A stretch of DNA of 64,000 bases from Silvanigrellales bacterium (GCA_020247005.1 JADCJN010000065.1:1-64000), one strand, 5' to 3'; numbered from the stretch's first letter, positions 1 through 9,605 are shown. Made by a program: numbers and translations. Notes: generated by a model from the sequence alone, not told the origin.

Positions 1-1
1 A

Positions 2-871
2 AGGCGCGTACAGGGTGAATGGACGGAGTATGACGCTGGATTCCTCGCACGCCTGCCTGCCATTCAAGGTCAGCTTTTGCGACGCGCCTTGCACCTCACG
101 CGTCCCGGTGGCTGCGTCGTTTACAGCACATGCACGTTTCGTTCGGAAGAAAATGAAGCGGTCCTCTCGAACACACTAGGCACCTTGGGCGAAGTTGTTC
201 CCTTTTCGTTGCCGGGATTCGAGGGCTCGCCTGCGCTGGAATGCCACCGAGGAGTTTCGTTTCGCAAGGACGTTCGCCACGCCCGGCGTTTCTGGCCCCA
301 CACTCATGACACAGGCGGGTTCTTCGTCGCGCTGGTGCGACGCAGCGATTCACCGACGTTGCGTCGACAAACCCCGGTAGCGCCCCGCCTCACGAAGTGG
401 ACAAAGGGCGGCATTGACGCGGCGCACCTTCGCAACACCCTGGCCTGGTTTGGCGTCGACCAAGATGCCCTCGATGGGCTGGTGCCTTGGACGCGAGGCA
501 ACGACAAGGTGTGGCTAGCACGTGAAGGGCTTTCTCCGTTTCCTGGCATGGAGCCTGAATTTATGGGCTACGTCGCCTTCAAGGCATCTGATGTGCGATT
601 GTGGCCAACAGGTTTCTTTCTCCAATCACTCGGCACTCGAGTCACGAAGCAGTATGTGGACCTCGATTTTCCATCGGCGTTTCTTTACGCTGCGGGCGAA
701 GAAGTCGAAGTCCCTTCGAGCGGGCGCAAAAATGCAGGCAATGGGCCTGTTCAGGTGCGTGGCGACGGGTTTGTTTTGGGCAAAGGCCTTTTGTCGGGTG
801 GGCGCCTCACGTCGCAGGTCTCGAAAGGGCTGCGTTTCGTGCGTCCCGTCGCCGTCAATCGCAGTTCGTGA
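2..871 (+). CDS. RsmB/RsmF-type rRNA cytosine-C5 methyltransferase, C-terminal part
   Basis: The reading frame is open from the window edge, so the start and the S-adenosylmethionine-binding part lie outside. The visible 289 residues begin with the end of the NOL1/NOP2/Sun methyltransferase core. The hallmark PGG...YSTCTF motif is present; its cysteine, at about residue 44 of the fragment, is one of the two conserved Cys of m5C RNA methyltransferases. After a linker comes a conserved C-terminal region (GYVAFK, LWPTGFFLQSLG, then GFVLGKG...S...KGLR) that resembles the PUA-like RNA-binding tail of RsmF-type enzymes. It probably methylates a cytosine in 16S rRNA; which one cannot be told. Its 3' end overlaps the convergent lipoprotein gene by 17 bases. 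Confidence 0.85.
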   Translation, partial: RRVQGEWTEYDAGFLARLPAIQGQLLRRALHLTRPGGCVVYSTCTFRSEENEAVLSNTLGTLGEVVPFSLPGFEGSPALECHRGVSFRKDVRHARRFWPHTHDTGGFFVALVRRSDSPTLRRQTPVAPRLTKWTKGGIDAAHLRNTLAWFGVDQDALDGLVPWTRGNDKVWLAREGLSPFPGMEPEFMGYVAFKASDVRLWPTGFFLQSLGTRVTKQYVDLDFPSAFLYAAGEEVEVPSSGRKNAGNGPVQVRGDGFVLGKGLLSGGRLTSQVSKGLRFVRPVAVNRSS

Positions 872-1700
872 CGTCCGTTCCTTGAATGAAGTATTTCAGG
901 GTGGAGGGCACCTCGATACGCACGATGTAGTCGTTGAAGTCCGTGTCGGTGTTGTCTTCGAGACCAATCTCTAACAAGGTCGAAGACAGTTTTTCGATGC
1001 GGATTCGCTCCATGTTGAATCGCGTTTGAGAGTCCACGAGTGTTTTGCCCTGCGACAAAAACTTCAAGGAGATCATGTTGCAGAAGGGCGCAGGGGAAGC
1101 GCTCACCGCGACATTCTTTAAAAGGTCACCGTCTTTGTTGCACCCCATGGCCACTGCTGCGCCACTGTTGACTTGGACTCCCAGGCAGTTTGTGAACGCC
1201 GCGTCACCTCTGAGCTGCGAGAAAGCGATGTTCATGGGAATGGAATTCGCAGGCGGAGCCTTCACGTCTTCCTTCACGCCCCCTCGCTCAGGGGCGTCGG
1301 CGACGGTGGTTGCTCCTGAGGTCGATGCACTGCCGCCACTTTGTTGCAAAACCACCGGAGCTTCTTCAGAGCCCATGCCTCCCAAGCTTCCTTTTGAAAC
1401 CAGTTCCGTTTCGTTTTCTGCCAAGGAGTCAACGGGTGCTTCAAAGTCAACAACCTCGCTCGGAGCGGAGCCTTCGGTTTCCAGAGTTTCAGGCTTCATG
1501 CCTTCGGTTTGGGGGCGTTCGGTTGTCGCCTGGCCCCCCATGTCCACTTTGGCATCAAGGCCGTCCTTCGCGGGGGTCACGCTGCCCTTCTGTTGAAACG
1601 ATTGTTGCTCTACGAACGCAGGATCGCTGCCGCAGGCAACCAACGCACATGACACAACCGACAACGTGACGCCGAAAGCGGCGCTCCGTCTGGACTTCAT
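855..1700 (-). CDS. Lipoprotein with a DxDFND motif (DUF4114-like C-terminus)
   Basis: The 281-residue protein starts at an ATG preceded by GAGGAGG. It has a lipoprotein signal: basic MKSRR, a hydrophobic stretch and the lipobox LVAC with the modified Cys at residue 23. The next residues are Gly-Ser, with no inner-membrane retention Asp. Residues about 25-155 are low-complexity, rich in Gly, Ala, Ser, Thr, Glu and Pro, which suggests a flexible stalk. The C-terminal 120 residues form a compact beta-rich domain ending in DNTDTDFNDYIVRIEV. The DFND pattern recalls the calcium-binding-like motif of DUF4114 domains, a weak resemblance. Function is unknown; it probably sits on the outer membrane. 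It is transcribed away from the 1934-4439 gene set. Confidence 0.75.
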   Translation of the reverse strand: MKSRRSAAFGVTLSVVSCALVACGSDPAFVEQQSFQQKGSVTPAKDGLDAKVDMGGQATTERPQTEGMKPETLETEGSAPSEVVDFEAPVDSLAENETELVSKGSLGGMGSEEAPVVLQQSGGSASTSGATTVADAPERGGVKEDVKAPPANSIPMNIAFSQLRGDAAFTNCLGVQVNSGAAVAMGCNKDGDLLKNVAVSASPAPFCNMISLKFLSQGKTLVDSQTRFNMERIRIEKLSSTLLEIGLEDNTDTDFNDYIVRIEVPSTLKYFIQGTDVTNCD

Positions 1701-1800
1701 GGAAACCTCCTCTAAGGGGCCCTCTTTGGGCCTACAAACCCTTCGGAGGGGTTAAAAATAAACCTAAATATTGAACTTTTATTCATTAAAAACATGATTT

Positions 1801-1855
1801 TATAATATCTTCTTTCAAGCGGTTTCGCACCTCCTCCCCTTGTCGAAACCGCTTG
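1801..1855 (+). promoter_or_regulatory. Possible -10 box followed by a 12-bp leader stem-loop with CCTCCTCC loop
   Basis: A TATAAT box (1801-1806) in an AT-rich stretch is followed by a perfect 12-bp inverted repeat. The arms are 1816-1827 and 1844-1855 (CAAGCGGTTTCG and its complement), with a 16-base loop. If transcription starts near 1813, the stem-loop forms the start of the leader of the exported-protein operon. The loop reads CACCTCCTCCCC, like the anti-Shine-Dalgarno end of 16S rRNA. No good -35 box was seen. Regulatory meaning is inferred. Confidence 0.45.
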
Positions 1856-1933
1856 CTGATGTGTAGAAGTCAACTCTGCAATACCGAACGTTCATCGCAC
1901 CTGCGGCCGAGCAAGAGTGGGAGGCATCCGGCG

Positions 1934-2788
1934 TTGAAAGCAAAGTTCAAAGGAAACTTACAAACCCCTAAAAGAGGGAACATCCTTGCAATAGGTGTGC
2001 TGAGTGTCTCGGCCATAGCGGCGTACCTGATGCTGGCTCGAAAAACCCCGCTCGATGATGCGCTGCAAGCACCTCAACAGACACTTGCAGAGGAGCATAC
2101 GGGCAAGCGGGCGAACAAACAGCGCAGGGGTGCCTTGCATCAAAGCGACAGCGAGGGAGGACTTGCGTTGCCCCTTCAACACTCGGCGAGTCCGTTGGAC
2201 GTGTCCCTTCCCTCGATTCTTGTGCCCTTTGCAGAGTCAGCCCGCGGGTCCTTGCTGCGCGAGCTTCTGGGAGAAGGCCCTTATGCCACCACATACCTGG
2301 CATCGTTTCTCGCCTCGGAACACGTCGGGCAAATCGCCGGTGGAGCATCAACCCGCGATGCCCTTGTCGAGTCTTTCCGAACCGTCTTGGAGTCAAACCC
2401 TCCCGCGGTTTGGAGCTACGTTCGCACTCGCACGTCCCAAGGAAACTGGGAAGGTTTCGAAAGAGAGCGGTATCTTTTGGTCGCCTCGGCTTTTGAAGCT
2501 CTCCCGACCCAATCTCGTGAGCGATCAGACGCCCTGGAATGGCTGGGAACTTTGGTTGGTGGCGACAGCGGTTCCACTTTTTCGACGGGGGTCGCGCTTC
2601 TGACATCGCGCCTGGGCTCGGACGAAGAGGCCGAACAGGTTGGCCACGCGCTTCTTGCTCGTCGGGAGGACAACTCCGAACAAGCACTGGTTGTGTCGCT
2701 CTTGTCGGGTCCCTTTCCAGAGGCTGCCCGGCGTCTCTCGTCATCACTCTCATTCACCGACAGACAGCTCTTGTCACCAACGCCTTAA
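1934..2788 (+). CDS. Inner-membrane-anchored protein of unknown function
   Basis: This is a 284-residue protein if it starts at the TTG at 1934, chosen because GGGAGG lies 10 bases upstream. An ATG at 1859 is in frame but has no ribosome binding site. The N-terminus (basic KAKFKG...KRG, then one hydrophobic helix ILAIGVLSVSAIAAYLMLA) looks like a signal anchor with the rest in the periplasm. A charged linker rich in Gln, Lys and Arg precedes a mostly helical domain of about 180 residues without a motif I recognise. The next gene follows after 13 bases, so it is likely the first gene of a three-gene operon with two other exported proteins. Confidence 0.6.
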   Translation: MKAKFKGNLQTPKRGNILAIGVLSVSAIAAYLMLARKTPLDDALQAPQQTLAEEHTGKRANKQRRGALHQSDSEGGLALPLQHSASPLDVSLPSILVPFAESARGSLLRELLGEGPYATTYLASFLASEHVGQIAGGASTRDALVESFRTVLESNPPAVWSYVRTRTSQGNWEGFERERYLLVASAFEALPTQSRERSDALEWLGTLVGGDSGSTFSTGVALLTSRLGSDEEAEQVGHALLARREDNSEQALVVSLLSGPFPEAARRLSSSLSFTDRQLLSPTP

Positions 2789-2801
2789 AAGGAGGTCTCT
2801 C

Positions 2802-3527
2802 ATGACAACTCACTGTAAGTTTGCACGCAGTCTTTTGGCTGCTCTTGCGCTTTCGCTTCCGACTCCTGCCATTTTTGCGCAAGACGACGATGCACCGTCT
2901 ACGCGTCCTCTCACAGCAGAAAGCTTCGCACCACGCATTGAGGAGCTTTCCAAAATCCTTGGCAAAGACGATGCAGGGCTGGCTCTTTCACGCTACCTCG
3001 CGCTCTCGCTCGTGAAGACGCCTTCGGCAAGTTTGGCGCGAGACATTGCAAGTGCGCGCGCTCTCGTTTTGCGCCGCGCCGCGGACAGCTTCACCAGCGC
3101 CGAACGTGCGCTTGAACTTTTGGCAAACCCACTGACACTCCGAGGGTTTCGCGGCTTTGGTTCTCTGCGGTCGGGACTCATTGAAGTGATCGCGGACAAG
3201 GCGCTCACCATTGACGATGCCAAGCGCCTTGCCGTGTTGGAACGAGAAGCGGGTCGCTCTACAGGCGATTCCACTCTCGATGAAACGTTTCTGGCGGGCA
3301 ATCTGAAGGCCCTGAACGTGATTGCCAGGTACGAAGGTGCACGCTCTTCTCGCCTCGAGCGTTCTGCAGATCTTGCGATGCGTTCCCGGGCAGGCCAGTG
3401 GGGCGCCCTCGAAGCCTTGGCTCAAGAAGTTGAAGGGCTCAACCCGCAGGTGGGTGCACGTTTGCGTGCAACGCACCGAGTGGTCGCACGTCCCGTGCCT
3501 GAACCCACGGAGCCTCCGCGCCCCTAA
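2802..3527 (+). CDS. Secreted helical protein of unknown function
   Basis: The 241-residue product starts at an ATG with a strong AAAAGGAGG site 7 bases upstream. A typical Sec signal peptide (lysine/arginine, then a Leu/Ala-rich core ending in IFAQ) predicts export, with cleavage near residue 29. The mature part is Ala/Leu/Arg-rich and looks all-helical, possibly a helical repeat. It ends in a Pro-rich tail (PVPEPTEPPRP). I do not recognise the family. It lies 13 bases after the membrane-anchored protein and 45 bases before the C39-like protein, so the three may be co-transcribed and act together in the periplasm or outside the cell. Confidence 0.65.
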   Translation: MTTHCKFARSLLAALALSLPTPAIFAQDDDAPSTRPLTAESFAPRIEELSKILGKDDAGLALSRYLALSLVKTPSASLARDIASARALVLRRAADSFTSAERALELLANPLTLRGFRGFGSLRSGLIEVIADKALTIDDAKRLAVLEREAGRSTGDSTLDETFLAGNLKALNVIARYEGARSSRLERSADLAMRSRAGQWGALEALAQEVEGLNPQVGARLRATHRVVARPVPEPTEPPRP

Positions 3528-3572
3528 ACCCTTCGCATTGAACGTCAAACAATAGGACACCAGGAGATTGAT

Positions 3573-4439
3573 ATGAAATTGCGCCGCAATGATGCCATGG
3601 CTCTTTCGACCCTCGCGGCATTCGCTTGCTTCGCGCAGAGCGTTCCCGCTTACGCAGGCTGCAATTCAGATGGCTCGACGTGCCTCTGGTACGCGCCTTT
3701 GTACAACCAGAACGACTCGCAACTTCAGGCCAAGTGGTTTCAACCGGGTGGGGGAACGAACCTTTGTGCTCCCACGGCTGCGTCCATGGCGTTGAAAGCG
3801 ACAATAGATTTGAACAAGGTCAAGACGACGAGCGGCTGGGTAGAAAATTCATTCGTCTCCGCCTCGAACATTCAGCGCATTGAGAACATGGCGACTCTTT
3901 TTGGAACGGATCCTGCCAAGGGAACAAAAAACTGGCGCACGTACCAAGAATTCAAAGCGTTCCGGAGCAGCCTCCTGTGGACCTTTCCATGGGCACCTGG
4001 AGTGAAACTCGCTCTTTTGTCGACAATGGAAAAGTACGGTTCTGAAATTGAATTTTCGACGTACAAAAACTTCCTACAAAAACCGACCGCGATGATAACG
4101 AGCTACGGCCACTTCGAGAAGTACAACGTCAAAATGGTTTCTTTGCCCAATCTCAAGTATTCGGAAAAGGGATACTCTCGGGATGGCGGTCACGTCATCA
4201 CGCCACGGGGTATTGTCGGCTCTATTCTTTACTACAATGAGCCCTCGGGAGGTTCGGTCGATGCGTCGCGCCTTGCCTACGTGACTCCACTCAATCAGTC
4301 GGCCACGAACAATGGGGTGACGGTTCAGAAAGTGGAAACGTTGCCGGCTGGGGCCTCGCGGATGGCCTACCTCGACGAGCTCCAAACATCCAACTACTAC
4401 CCCCTCCTCGAAGGCGCCATGGCCATTCGCTTCCAATAA
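3573..4439 (+). CDS. Secreted papain-fold (C39-like) peptidase candidate
   Basis: The 288-residue protein starts at an ATG with AGGAG 7 bases upstream. The signal peptide ends AYA|G at residue 28. The mature part carries a papain-like arrangement: Cys65 in GGGTNLCAPTAASM at the start of a helix, His207 in DGGHVITPRG, and Asn222 in YYNEP where C39-family peptidases have Asp or Asn. This order and spacing match secreted C39-like proteins, so cysteine peptidase activity is likely but unproven. The third catalytic position being Asn is acceptable in this clan. Two further cysteines (30 and 37) may form a disulfide. It is the last gene of the 1934-4439 set and ends 7 bases from the convergent aspS. 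Confidence 0.65.
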   Translation: MKLRRNDAMALSTLAAFACFAQSVPAYAGCNSDGSTCLWYAPLYNQNDSQLQAKWFQPGGGTNLCAPTAASMALKATIDLNKVKTTSGWVENSFVSASNIQRIENMATLFGTDPAKGTKNWRTYQEFKAFRSSLLWTFPWAPGVKLALLSTMEKYGSEIEFSTYKNFLQKPTAMITSYGHFEKYNVKMVSLPNLKYSEKGYSRDGGHVITPRGIVGSILYYNEPSGGSVDASRLAYVTPLNQSATNNGVTVQKVETLPAGASRMAYLDELQTSNYYPLLEGAMAIRFQ

Positions 4440-4446
4440 CCCCCCT

Positions 4447-6261
4447 CTAGGGCTTTACGTCGAGCTTCACATGCACGTCGCGCAACTGTTTCTCGTTGAC
4501 GTGACTGGGCGCGTTCATAAGCAGGTCCTGTGCCTTTTGGTTTAACGGGAAAGCGATGATTTCTCGGATGTTCGGTTCGTCGAGCAAGAGCATGACAATG
4601 CGATCGACTCCGGGCGCGATGCCACCATGAGGAGGGGCGCCGTACGCGAAGGCATTCCAGAGAGCCGGAAATTTCGACTCAATGTCGCCTTCCGTGTACC
4701 CCGCCAGCGCGAACGCCTTTTTCATAACGTCACGTCGGTGGTTTCGAATGGCACCAGAAGACAACTCCACACCGTTGCAAACGATGTCGTACTGGTAAGC
4801 CAAAATGTCGAGCGGCTCCTTGGCATCGAGAGCCTCAAGGCCACCTTGCGGCATGGAAAAAGGGTTGTGGCAAAAGTCAATACGTCCTTCTTCCTCGTTC
4901 CATTCATAGAATGGAAAGTCGACGATCCAGCAGAACGCCCACTCGTCTTTCGAGCGCAGGCCAAGCTTCTCGGCAAGCCAGAGGCGGACTTTCCCGCCAA
5001 GGGTCTGGGTTTTCAATCGTTGCGCTGCATTTTGCCCGGCGGGCCCCAGAAGAAAGAAGACGCCATCCCCGTTTTGAAGTCCAAGGTGCGCCACAAGTCC
5101 TGCTTTTTCAGAGTCTCCAAGGCCCTTCGCGACACTCCCTTTCCACTCCCCATCTTTCCACGTGGCATAGGGCAGGCCACCGAGACCCGCTTCTTTGGCG
5201 AAGGCTTCCGCTTCGTCGAAGAACTTGCGCGATTGGCTTGCCACGCCCGGAACGCGCACGCCGCGAAGGAATCCGCCACCCGCGAGGGCTTGCTTGAAAA
5301 ACCCGAGCGCGGTGTTTGCAAAAAGCTCTTCCACGTTGGTCCAGGCGAGTTCGAACCGTAGGTCAGGCTTGTCGGAACCGTACTTGTCGAGCGCTTCTCG
5401 GAAGGGGATGCGGGGAAACGGGGTTTTCTGAATTTTGCGTTTCGAAAACTTTGTGAACGTGTCGATCATGACCTTTTCAACGGTGTCAAACACATCATCT
5501 TGCGTCGCGAAAGCCATTTCGATGTCGAGTTGGTAGAACTCTCCGGGGGAACGGTCGGCTCGGGCGTCTTCGTCTCGAAAACACGGCGCAATTTGAAAGT
5601 AACGGTCGAAGCCCGAGCACATAAGAAGCTGTTTGAACTGCTGGGGCGCCTGCGGCAGCGCGTAGAATTTGCCGGGGTGAGTGCGGCTGGGCACAAGGAA
5701 ATCGCGGGCGCCTTCGGGCGAACTGCTGGTGAGGATGGGAGTTTGGAACTCGAGAAAGCCCAGATCGGTCATCGTGTTCCGAAGGTGATGGATGACCTGT
5801 GAACGCATCTTCACATTCTTTTGCATGCGCTCTGTGCGGAGATCGAGGAAACGGTACTTCAGGCGCGTGTCTTCGCTTTCTTCATGGGTCGTGTGGGCCA
5901 CCTGAAAGGGAAGAACCTCTGCAGGTGACTCGACCCGCAGCGCGGCGGCAACAACCTCGATTTCACCCGTGGGGATCTTGGCGTTTACGGCACCTTGTCG
6001 CCGAATGACCTGCCCCTTCACTTCAATCACCGACTCGTTGCGCAAGGTGGCGGCGGTGTCGAAGAAGTCAGAGCCCGGGTTCACCACGACCTGGGTGACG
6101 CCGTGATGGTCGCGAAGATCGACGAACACAAGTCCGCCCAAGTTGCGACACGCATTGACCCACCCCATGAGGGTGACCTCGGCCCCCGCGTGCGCTGCGT
6201 TCAATTGGCCGCAGGTGTGGGTTCTCAGCTGCCTCTTCCCCTGCTCCAGCTCCTGCGCCAT
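4447..6261 (-). CDS. aspS: Aspartyl-tRNA synthetase, bacterial type
   Basis: This class IIb synthetase of 604 residues charges tRNA-Asp with aspartate in the cytoplasm. Visible parts are the OB-fold anticodon-binding domain ([19 protein letters not shown]), motif 2 ([21 protein letters not shown]), the bacterial GAD insertion domain between about 290 and 410, and motif 3 ([14 protein letters not shown]). The ATG at 6261 was chosen because AAGGAG lies 9 bases upstream; a TTG 18 bases further up overlaps that site. The OB-fold has Leu, not His, in the NLGG stretch. In characterised enzymes this tends to go with the discriminating type that does not mischarge tRNA-Asn; this is inference. It is divergent from tldD. 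Confidence 0.97.
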   Translation of the reverse strand: MAQELEQGKRQLRTHTCGQLNAAHAGAEVTLMGWVNACRNLGGLVFVDLRDHHGVTQVVVNPGSDFFDTAATLRNESVIEVKGQVIRRQGAVNAKIPTGEIEVVAAALRVESPAEVLPFQVAHTTHEESEDTRLKYRFLDLRTERMQKNVKMRSQVIHHLRNTMTDLGFLEFQTPILTSSSPEGARDFLVPSRTHPGKFYALPQAPQQFKQLLMCSGFDRYFQIAPCFRDEDARADRSPGEFYQLDIEMAFATQDDVFDTVEKVMIDTFTKFSKRKIQKTPFPRIPFREALDKYGSDKPDLRFELAWTNVEELFANTALGFFKQALAGGGFLRGVRVPGVASQSRKFFDEAEAFAKEAGLGGLPYATWKDGEWKGSVAKGLGDSEKAGLVAHLGLQNGDGVFFLLGPAGQNAAQRLKTQTLGGKVRLWLAEKLGLRSKDEWAFCWIVDFPFYEWNEEEGRIDFCHNPFSMPQGGLEALDAKEPLDILAYQYDIVCNGVELSSGAIRNHRRDVMKKAFALAGYTEGDIESKFPALWNAFAYGAPPHGGIAPGVDRIVMLLLDEPNIREIIAFPLNQKAQDLLMNAPSHVNEKQLRDVHVKLDVKP

Positions 6262-6313
6262 CTCTTTGGACTCCTTCAATGGGTGAACCCTTTAAACGTC
6301 TGGGTTGTATGCC

Positions 6314-6343
6314 TTGAAAGTCGACTTCGAACAACCGTATGCT
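6314..6343 (+). promoter_or_regulatory. Candidate sigma-70-type promoter of tldDE
   Basis: TTGAAA (6314-6319) and TATGCT (6338-6343) are separated by 18 bases. They lie about 70 bases before the tldD start, in the divergent aspS-tldD gap. Spacing and sequence fit a housekeeping promoter; not otherwise tested. Confidence 0.4.
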
Positions 6344-6412
6344 CCCACCGGAAAACCGGAACGAACTCTCGCTTTTTGCCATCCTCTCTTCCCTCACGAG
6401 GATCTCCTCCCC

Positions 6413-7885
6413 ATGATTCCAAGCTCGGCCACCCACTTGAAGTCCGCCTCGGGGCGCAGTCTGTCGCCCTCCCGGGAGGCGTTCGACGCCTCGTGGCAGC
6501 CTGTCTTTTCCGTTCTCCTCGGTTTGTCGCGTGTTGCCGGCGCCAACTCTTGCGAGTTTTTTCTGGAGCGGCGCAACCACGTGAGCCTTTTGGTTGAGAA
6601 CGGCAAAGTCACCAGTGTTTCCCCCTCGCTGTCGCTGGGCGGGGGCGTGCGCGTTTTCCGGGGCACCACCGATTGCTATGTGAGCACACATGACGTCTCG
6701 TATGCAGGGCTCAAATGGGCGCTCGACAAGGCACTCTCCATTCTAGGTCTTTCGACTCCCGACGGGAGCCGTCTCCTTCCTGAGGTCAACCTCGAACCCT
6801 TGCGTGACTATGGCGCTCTTCGTTCCAAAAACGCCTGGCTCGGGCAATGCCCAAACATCGCCGAATCGGCCGAAGCGCTCATGAGAGTGAATGCGGCGGT
6901 GGCGAAACAAACCGCACATCTTGAAAGCGCCATGACAAGCACTTTCCGCGACTGGCAAGAGGTTCTGGTGGCCTCCTCCGATGGCATTTTCGCCCGCGAC
7001 GTGCGCCTCACTCAGTCTTTCGTGGCACAGGTGTCGTGCGTGGATGGCGCGCACCGCGCCTCACTCGGAGAACGTCGGGGCGATTCCGCGAATCCGAAGT
7101 TTCTTTTCACACTTCCGGAAGAGGAAATCGTGTCGAGTCTGGCTCACTCGGCTGGAGCCATGCTCCGTGCCGACTTCGTGCAGTCGGGCAAATTCCCCAT
7201 TGTCATGGCCAATCGCTTTGGCGGCGTTATTTTCCACGAGGCGTGCGGACACCTCCTGGAAACGACTCAAGTGGAAAAGAAAACGACGCCATTCCTCGAC
7301 AGCATGGGCGAGCTCATTGCCAACGAAGCGGTCACCGCGTGGGACGAAGGCGTCACCGAGAACGCCTTTGGCACTCTCGACATGGACGACGAAGGCATGC
7401 CCGCGCAACGCACCCTCTTAATCGAAAATGGTCGCCTGCGAAATTTCATTTCCGATCGCACGGGCCAAATGCGTACGGGACATCCACGAACTGGAAGCGG
7501 ACGCCGTCAGAACTATACGTTTGCCGCCGCAAGCCGCATGAGAAACACCTACATTGCCGGTGGAAAATCGACTCCCGACGAGCTCATTGCCAGCATGGAC
7601 CGTGGACTTTACTGCAAGCGTATGGGCGGCGGCAGCGTGGGTGCGACAGGGGAGTTCAACTTTGGCGTGTCGGAGGCTTACCTCGTAGAAAAAGGCAAAA
7701 TCACGAAACCCGTGAAGGGGGCGACCCTCATTGGTGATGCGAAAGACATCCTCATGCAGATTTCCATGTGCGCAAACGACACCGAGCTTGCACCCGGGTT
7801 TTGCGGCAGCGTCAGCGGCTCCATTTACGTCACCGTGGGGCAGCCCCACATCAAGGTTGACGCCATCACCGTAGGCGGGAGGTAA
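6413..7885 (+). CDS. tldD: Metalloprotease TldD
   Basis: TldD forms a heterodimer with TldE/PmbA. In enterobacteria the complex cleaves unfolded or modified peptides, such as the microcin B17 leader and the antitoxin CcdA. The 490-residue protein has the family zinc motif HExxxH as HEACGH (His275, Glu276, His280) and the typical later blocks ([28 protein letters not shown] in the middle, [17 protein letters not shown] near the end). The ATG at 6413 was chosen because GAGGA precedes it and the length then matches the family; codons upstream to 6305 are open but not conserved-looking. tldE follows after 4 bases, so the subunits are co-translated. No recognisable modified-peptide gene cluster is nearby. 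Confidence 0.93.
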   Translation: MIPSSATHLKSASGRSLSPSREAFDASWQPVFSVLLGLSRVAGANSCEFFLERRNHVSLLVENGKVTSVSPSLSLGGGVRVFRGTTDCYVSTHDVSYAGLKWALDKALSILGLSTPDGSRLLPEVNLEPLRDYGALRSKNAWLGQCPNIAESAEALMRVNAAVAKQTAHLESAMTSTFRDWQEVLVASSDGIFARDVRLTQSFVAQVSCVDGAHRASLGERRGDSANPKFLFTLPEEEIVSSLAHSAGAMLRADFVQSGKFPIVMANRFGGVIFHEACGHLLETTQVEKKTTPFLDSMGELIANEAVTAWDEGVTENAFGTLDMDDEGMPAQRTLLIENGRLRNFISDRTGQMRTGHPRTGSGRRQNYTFAAASRMRNTYIAGGKSTPDELIASMDRGLYCKRMGGGSVGATGEFNFGVSEAYLVEKGKITKPVKGATLIGDAKDILMQISMCANDTELAPGFCGSVSGSIYVTVGQPHIKVDAITVGGR

Positions 7886-7889
7886 GAGC

Positions 7890-9269
7890 ATGACGAATCT
7901 CCATCAAAAGCCGACCAACATTCAAGAAATCGCAGCTCGTACGCGCGCCATGGCCGCGACCTTGGGAATCGAAAAATTTGACGTTGTGGGAGCTGCCACC
8001 GAAGAATCCACTGTCCAGGTGAACGAAGGCAAGCCTCAGCAGATGCGCGCCTCGAAACGAAACAGCGTGACTGTGCGCGTGTGGAATCGCGAGGGCCTCA
8101 CGGGCATTGCGTCGACAAACACACTCGATGACCAAGGCATCCGCACGGCCCTGCTTCTTGCAAAGGAGACATCGGCCTACGGGAATGCAGAAGCGAAGGT
8201 CGACTTCTCTCCGGAAGCGAAAGACACCTTGGCTCACTCCACAGCACCCCGGACCTCGGGCCCACCTGAACCGGGAATGTCAGAAATGCTCGCCTCTCTG
8301 CTCGCAGCAGAAGCCCAAGTGGTGGCAGGGCATCCCGCCATCCGATCGCTTCCCTACAATGCCCTCACGCAAAAAACCTTAGAGCGCTTCTACATCAACA
8401 GCGACGGCGCAGCGCGTGAGGAGGCTTCAAGTTACCTTTCTACTTACCTTTACACCCGCGCCGAGCAAGAAGGTCGCAAGCCGCGCAGTGCTGGCCTTTC
8501 TGAGGTCGCCACCAGCCTCGATGGCCTCGCCTTACCCGCCCTCGCGGGGAAAGTGATAGAAAAAACAATTTCCTATCTCGACTACAAACGCATCAACTCT
8601 GGCACATACACAGTGGCGTTTTCGGGCGAGGCGTTTCTTTCCCTCCTCGAGGCGTTTTCAAACATGTTTAACGCCCAAAATGTTCTCGACAAGCAAAGCC
8701 TCTCTTCGGAAGAGGATTTGGGCAAGCCCTTCGCTTCTCCCTTGCTGTCGTTGAACGACAATGCGCTTCACGCGGCCAACAAACTGCCACACGGGTTTGA
8801 TGGGGAAGGCACACCCACTCGCGACGTCACTATTCTCGACAAAGGCGTGCTGCGCACGTTCCTTCACAGCGCGGGCACGGCGAAACGAATGAACACGCGG
8901 CCCACCGGTCATGCGAACATGGGGGCAAAGGTCACGGTGGGTTCCCATTTCTGGAACGTCCAACGTGGCGAGGCACCAAAGGCCGAGCGCTTGCTCGAGT
9001 CGGAGTCGTCCGTTGTCCTTGTCGACGAGGTGCATTCCCTCCACGCAGGAGTGAACGCGCTGCAGGGCTCTTTTTCCGTTCCCTTCTCAGGGTGGATCTT
9101 CGAGAACGGAAATCGCGTGAGCATAGAATCAGCCACGGTTGCCGGCGATTTCCGCGCCCTTTTGAAGGCCATTTGCTTCGTAGAAGAATCAGCCGAGCAC
9201 ACACCCATGGGCGTTTGCCCGCGCGTGTGGGTCGATGGACTTTCCATCACGAGTGAAACGGATTCCTGA
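7890..9269 (+). CDS. pmbA: TldE/PmbA, non-catalytic partner of TldD
   Basis: The 459-residue protein belongs to the same fold family as TldD but lacks the HExxxH zinc motif, as expected for TldE/PmbA. Family features include the N-terminal domain with QVNEGKPQQMRASKRNSVTVRVW, the SDGAAREEASSY segment, TRDVTILDKGVLRTFLHSAGTAKRMN, and a Gly/Ala-rich end. It starts 4 bases after tldD, giving a two-gene operon. The pair is expected to act as a cytosolic peptidase with an internal active-site chamber. Residues near the C-terminus (HTPMGVCPRVWVDGLSIT) match the usual end of the family. Confidence 0.92.
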   Translation: MTNLHQKPTNIQEIAARTRAMAATLGIEKFDVVGAATEESTVQVNEGKPQQMRASKRNSVTVRVWNREGLTGIASTNTLDDQGIRTALLLAKETSAYGNAEAKVDFSPEAKDTLAHSTAPRTSGPPEPGMSEMLASLLAAEAQVVAGHPAIRSLPYNALTQKTLERFYINSDGAAREEASSYLSTYLYTRAEQEGRKPRSAGLSEVATSLDGLALPALAGKVIEKTISYLDYKRINSGTYTVAFSGEAFLSLLEAFSNMFNAQNVLDKQSLSSEEDLGKPFASPLLSLNDNALHAANKLPHGFDGEGTPTRDVTILDKGVLRTFLHSAGTAKRMNTRPTGHANMGAKVTVGSHFWNVQRGEAPKAERLLESESSVVLVDEVHSLHAGVNALQGSFSVPFSGWIFENGNRVSIESATVAGDFRALLKAICFVEESAEHTPMGVCPRVWVDGLSITSETDS

Positions 9270-9295
9270 GGCCTCGAGCCCGGAGCCTTGGCAGG

Positions 9296-9547
9296 TCAGG
9301 CCGCTTTTCGAAACAGAGACTGCAGACGCTCAAGGAGACTTTCGTCAACGCGCGTTTCTGAAGTCTTCACAAGAACGTCGCTTTGGTTCAGGGCGACTTT
9401 GCCCGCTGGGGCGCCGCCAAAAGGCGCATCCGTGGACACCCCTTCCACCCGAGCCCAGAGCGTTTCTCCTGCGCACGTTGCGTTGGTAGAACGGAACGAT
9501 TGCGGGGTGTTTGCGTCGAGGCCGAATTTCGAAAAGTTGGGGAACAT
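9296..9547 (-). CDS. Small protein of unknown function (83 aa)
   Basis: This small gene is supported by a good ribosome binding site: GAAGGAG lies 7 bases before the ATG at 9547. The 83-residue product has no signal peptide or membrane segment. It has a Gly/Ala-rich middle (PFGGAPAGKVALNQSD) and a C-terminal amphipathic helix (DESLLERLQSLFRKAA). I do not recognise it. It is convergent with tldE, whose stop is 26 bases away, and divergent from the MocR-type regulator, whose control region it shares. It may be a peptide acted on by TldDE or controlled by the regulator; both are guesses. Confidence 0.55.
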   Translation of the reverse strand: MFPNFSKFGLDANTPQSFRSTNATCAGETLWARVEGVSTDAPFGGAPAGKVALNQSDVLVKTSETRVDESLLERLQSLFRKAA

Positions 9548-9605
9548 GTGCGAACTCCTTCGTGTCACTCACCCCAAACTATCGGCTCCCCCGCAGAGCA
9601 GAACA

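Noticed and set aside
6398-6412. T-box or amino acid riboswitch before aspS or metG
   Set aside because: Upstream regions are short and lack a T-box sequence or antiterminator-like stems.
6413-9269. RiPP/microcin cluster around tldD-tldE
   Set aside because: Neighbours are aspS, a MocR regulator and hemW; no precursor with a clear leader, YcaO or radical SAM maturase for peptides is present.
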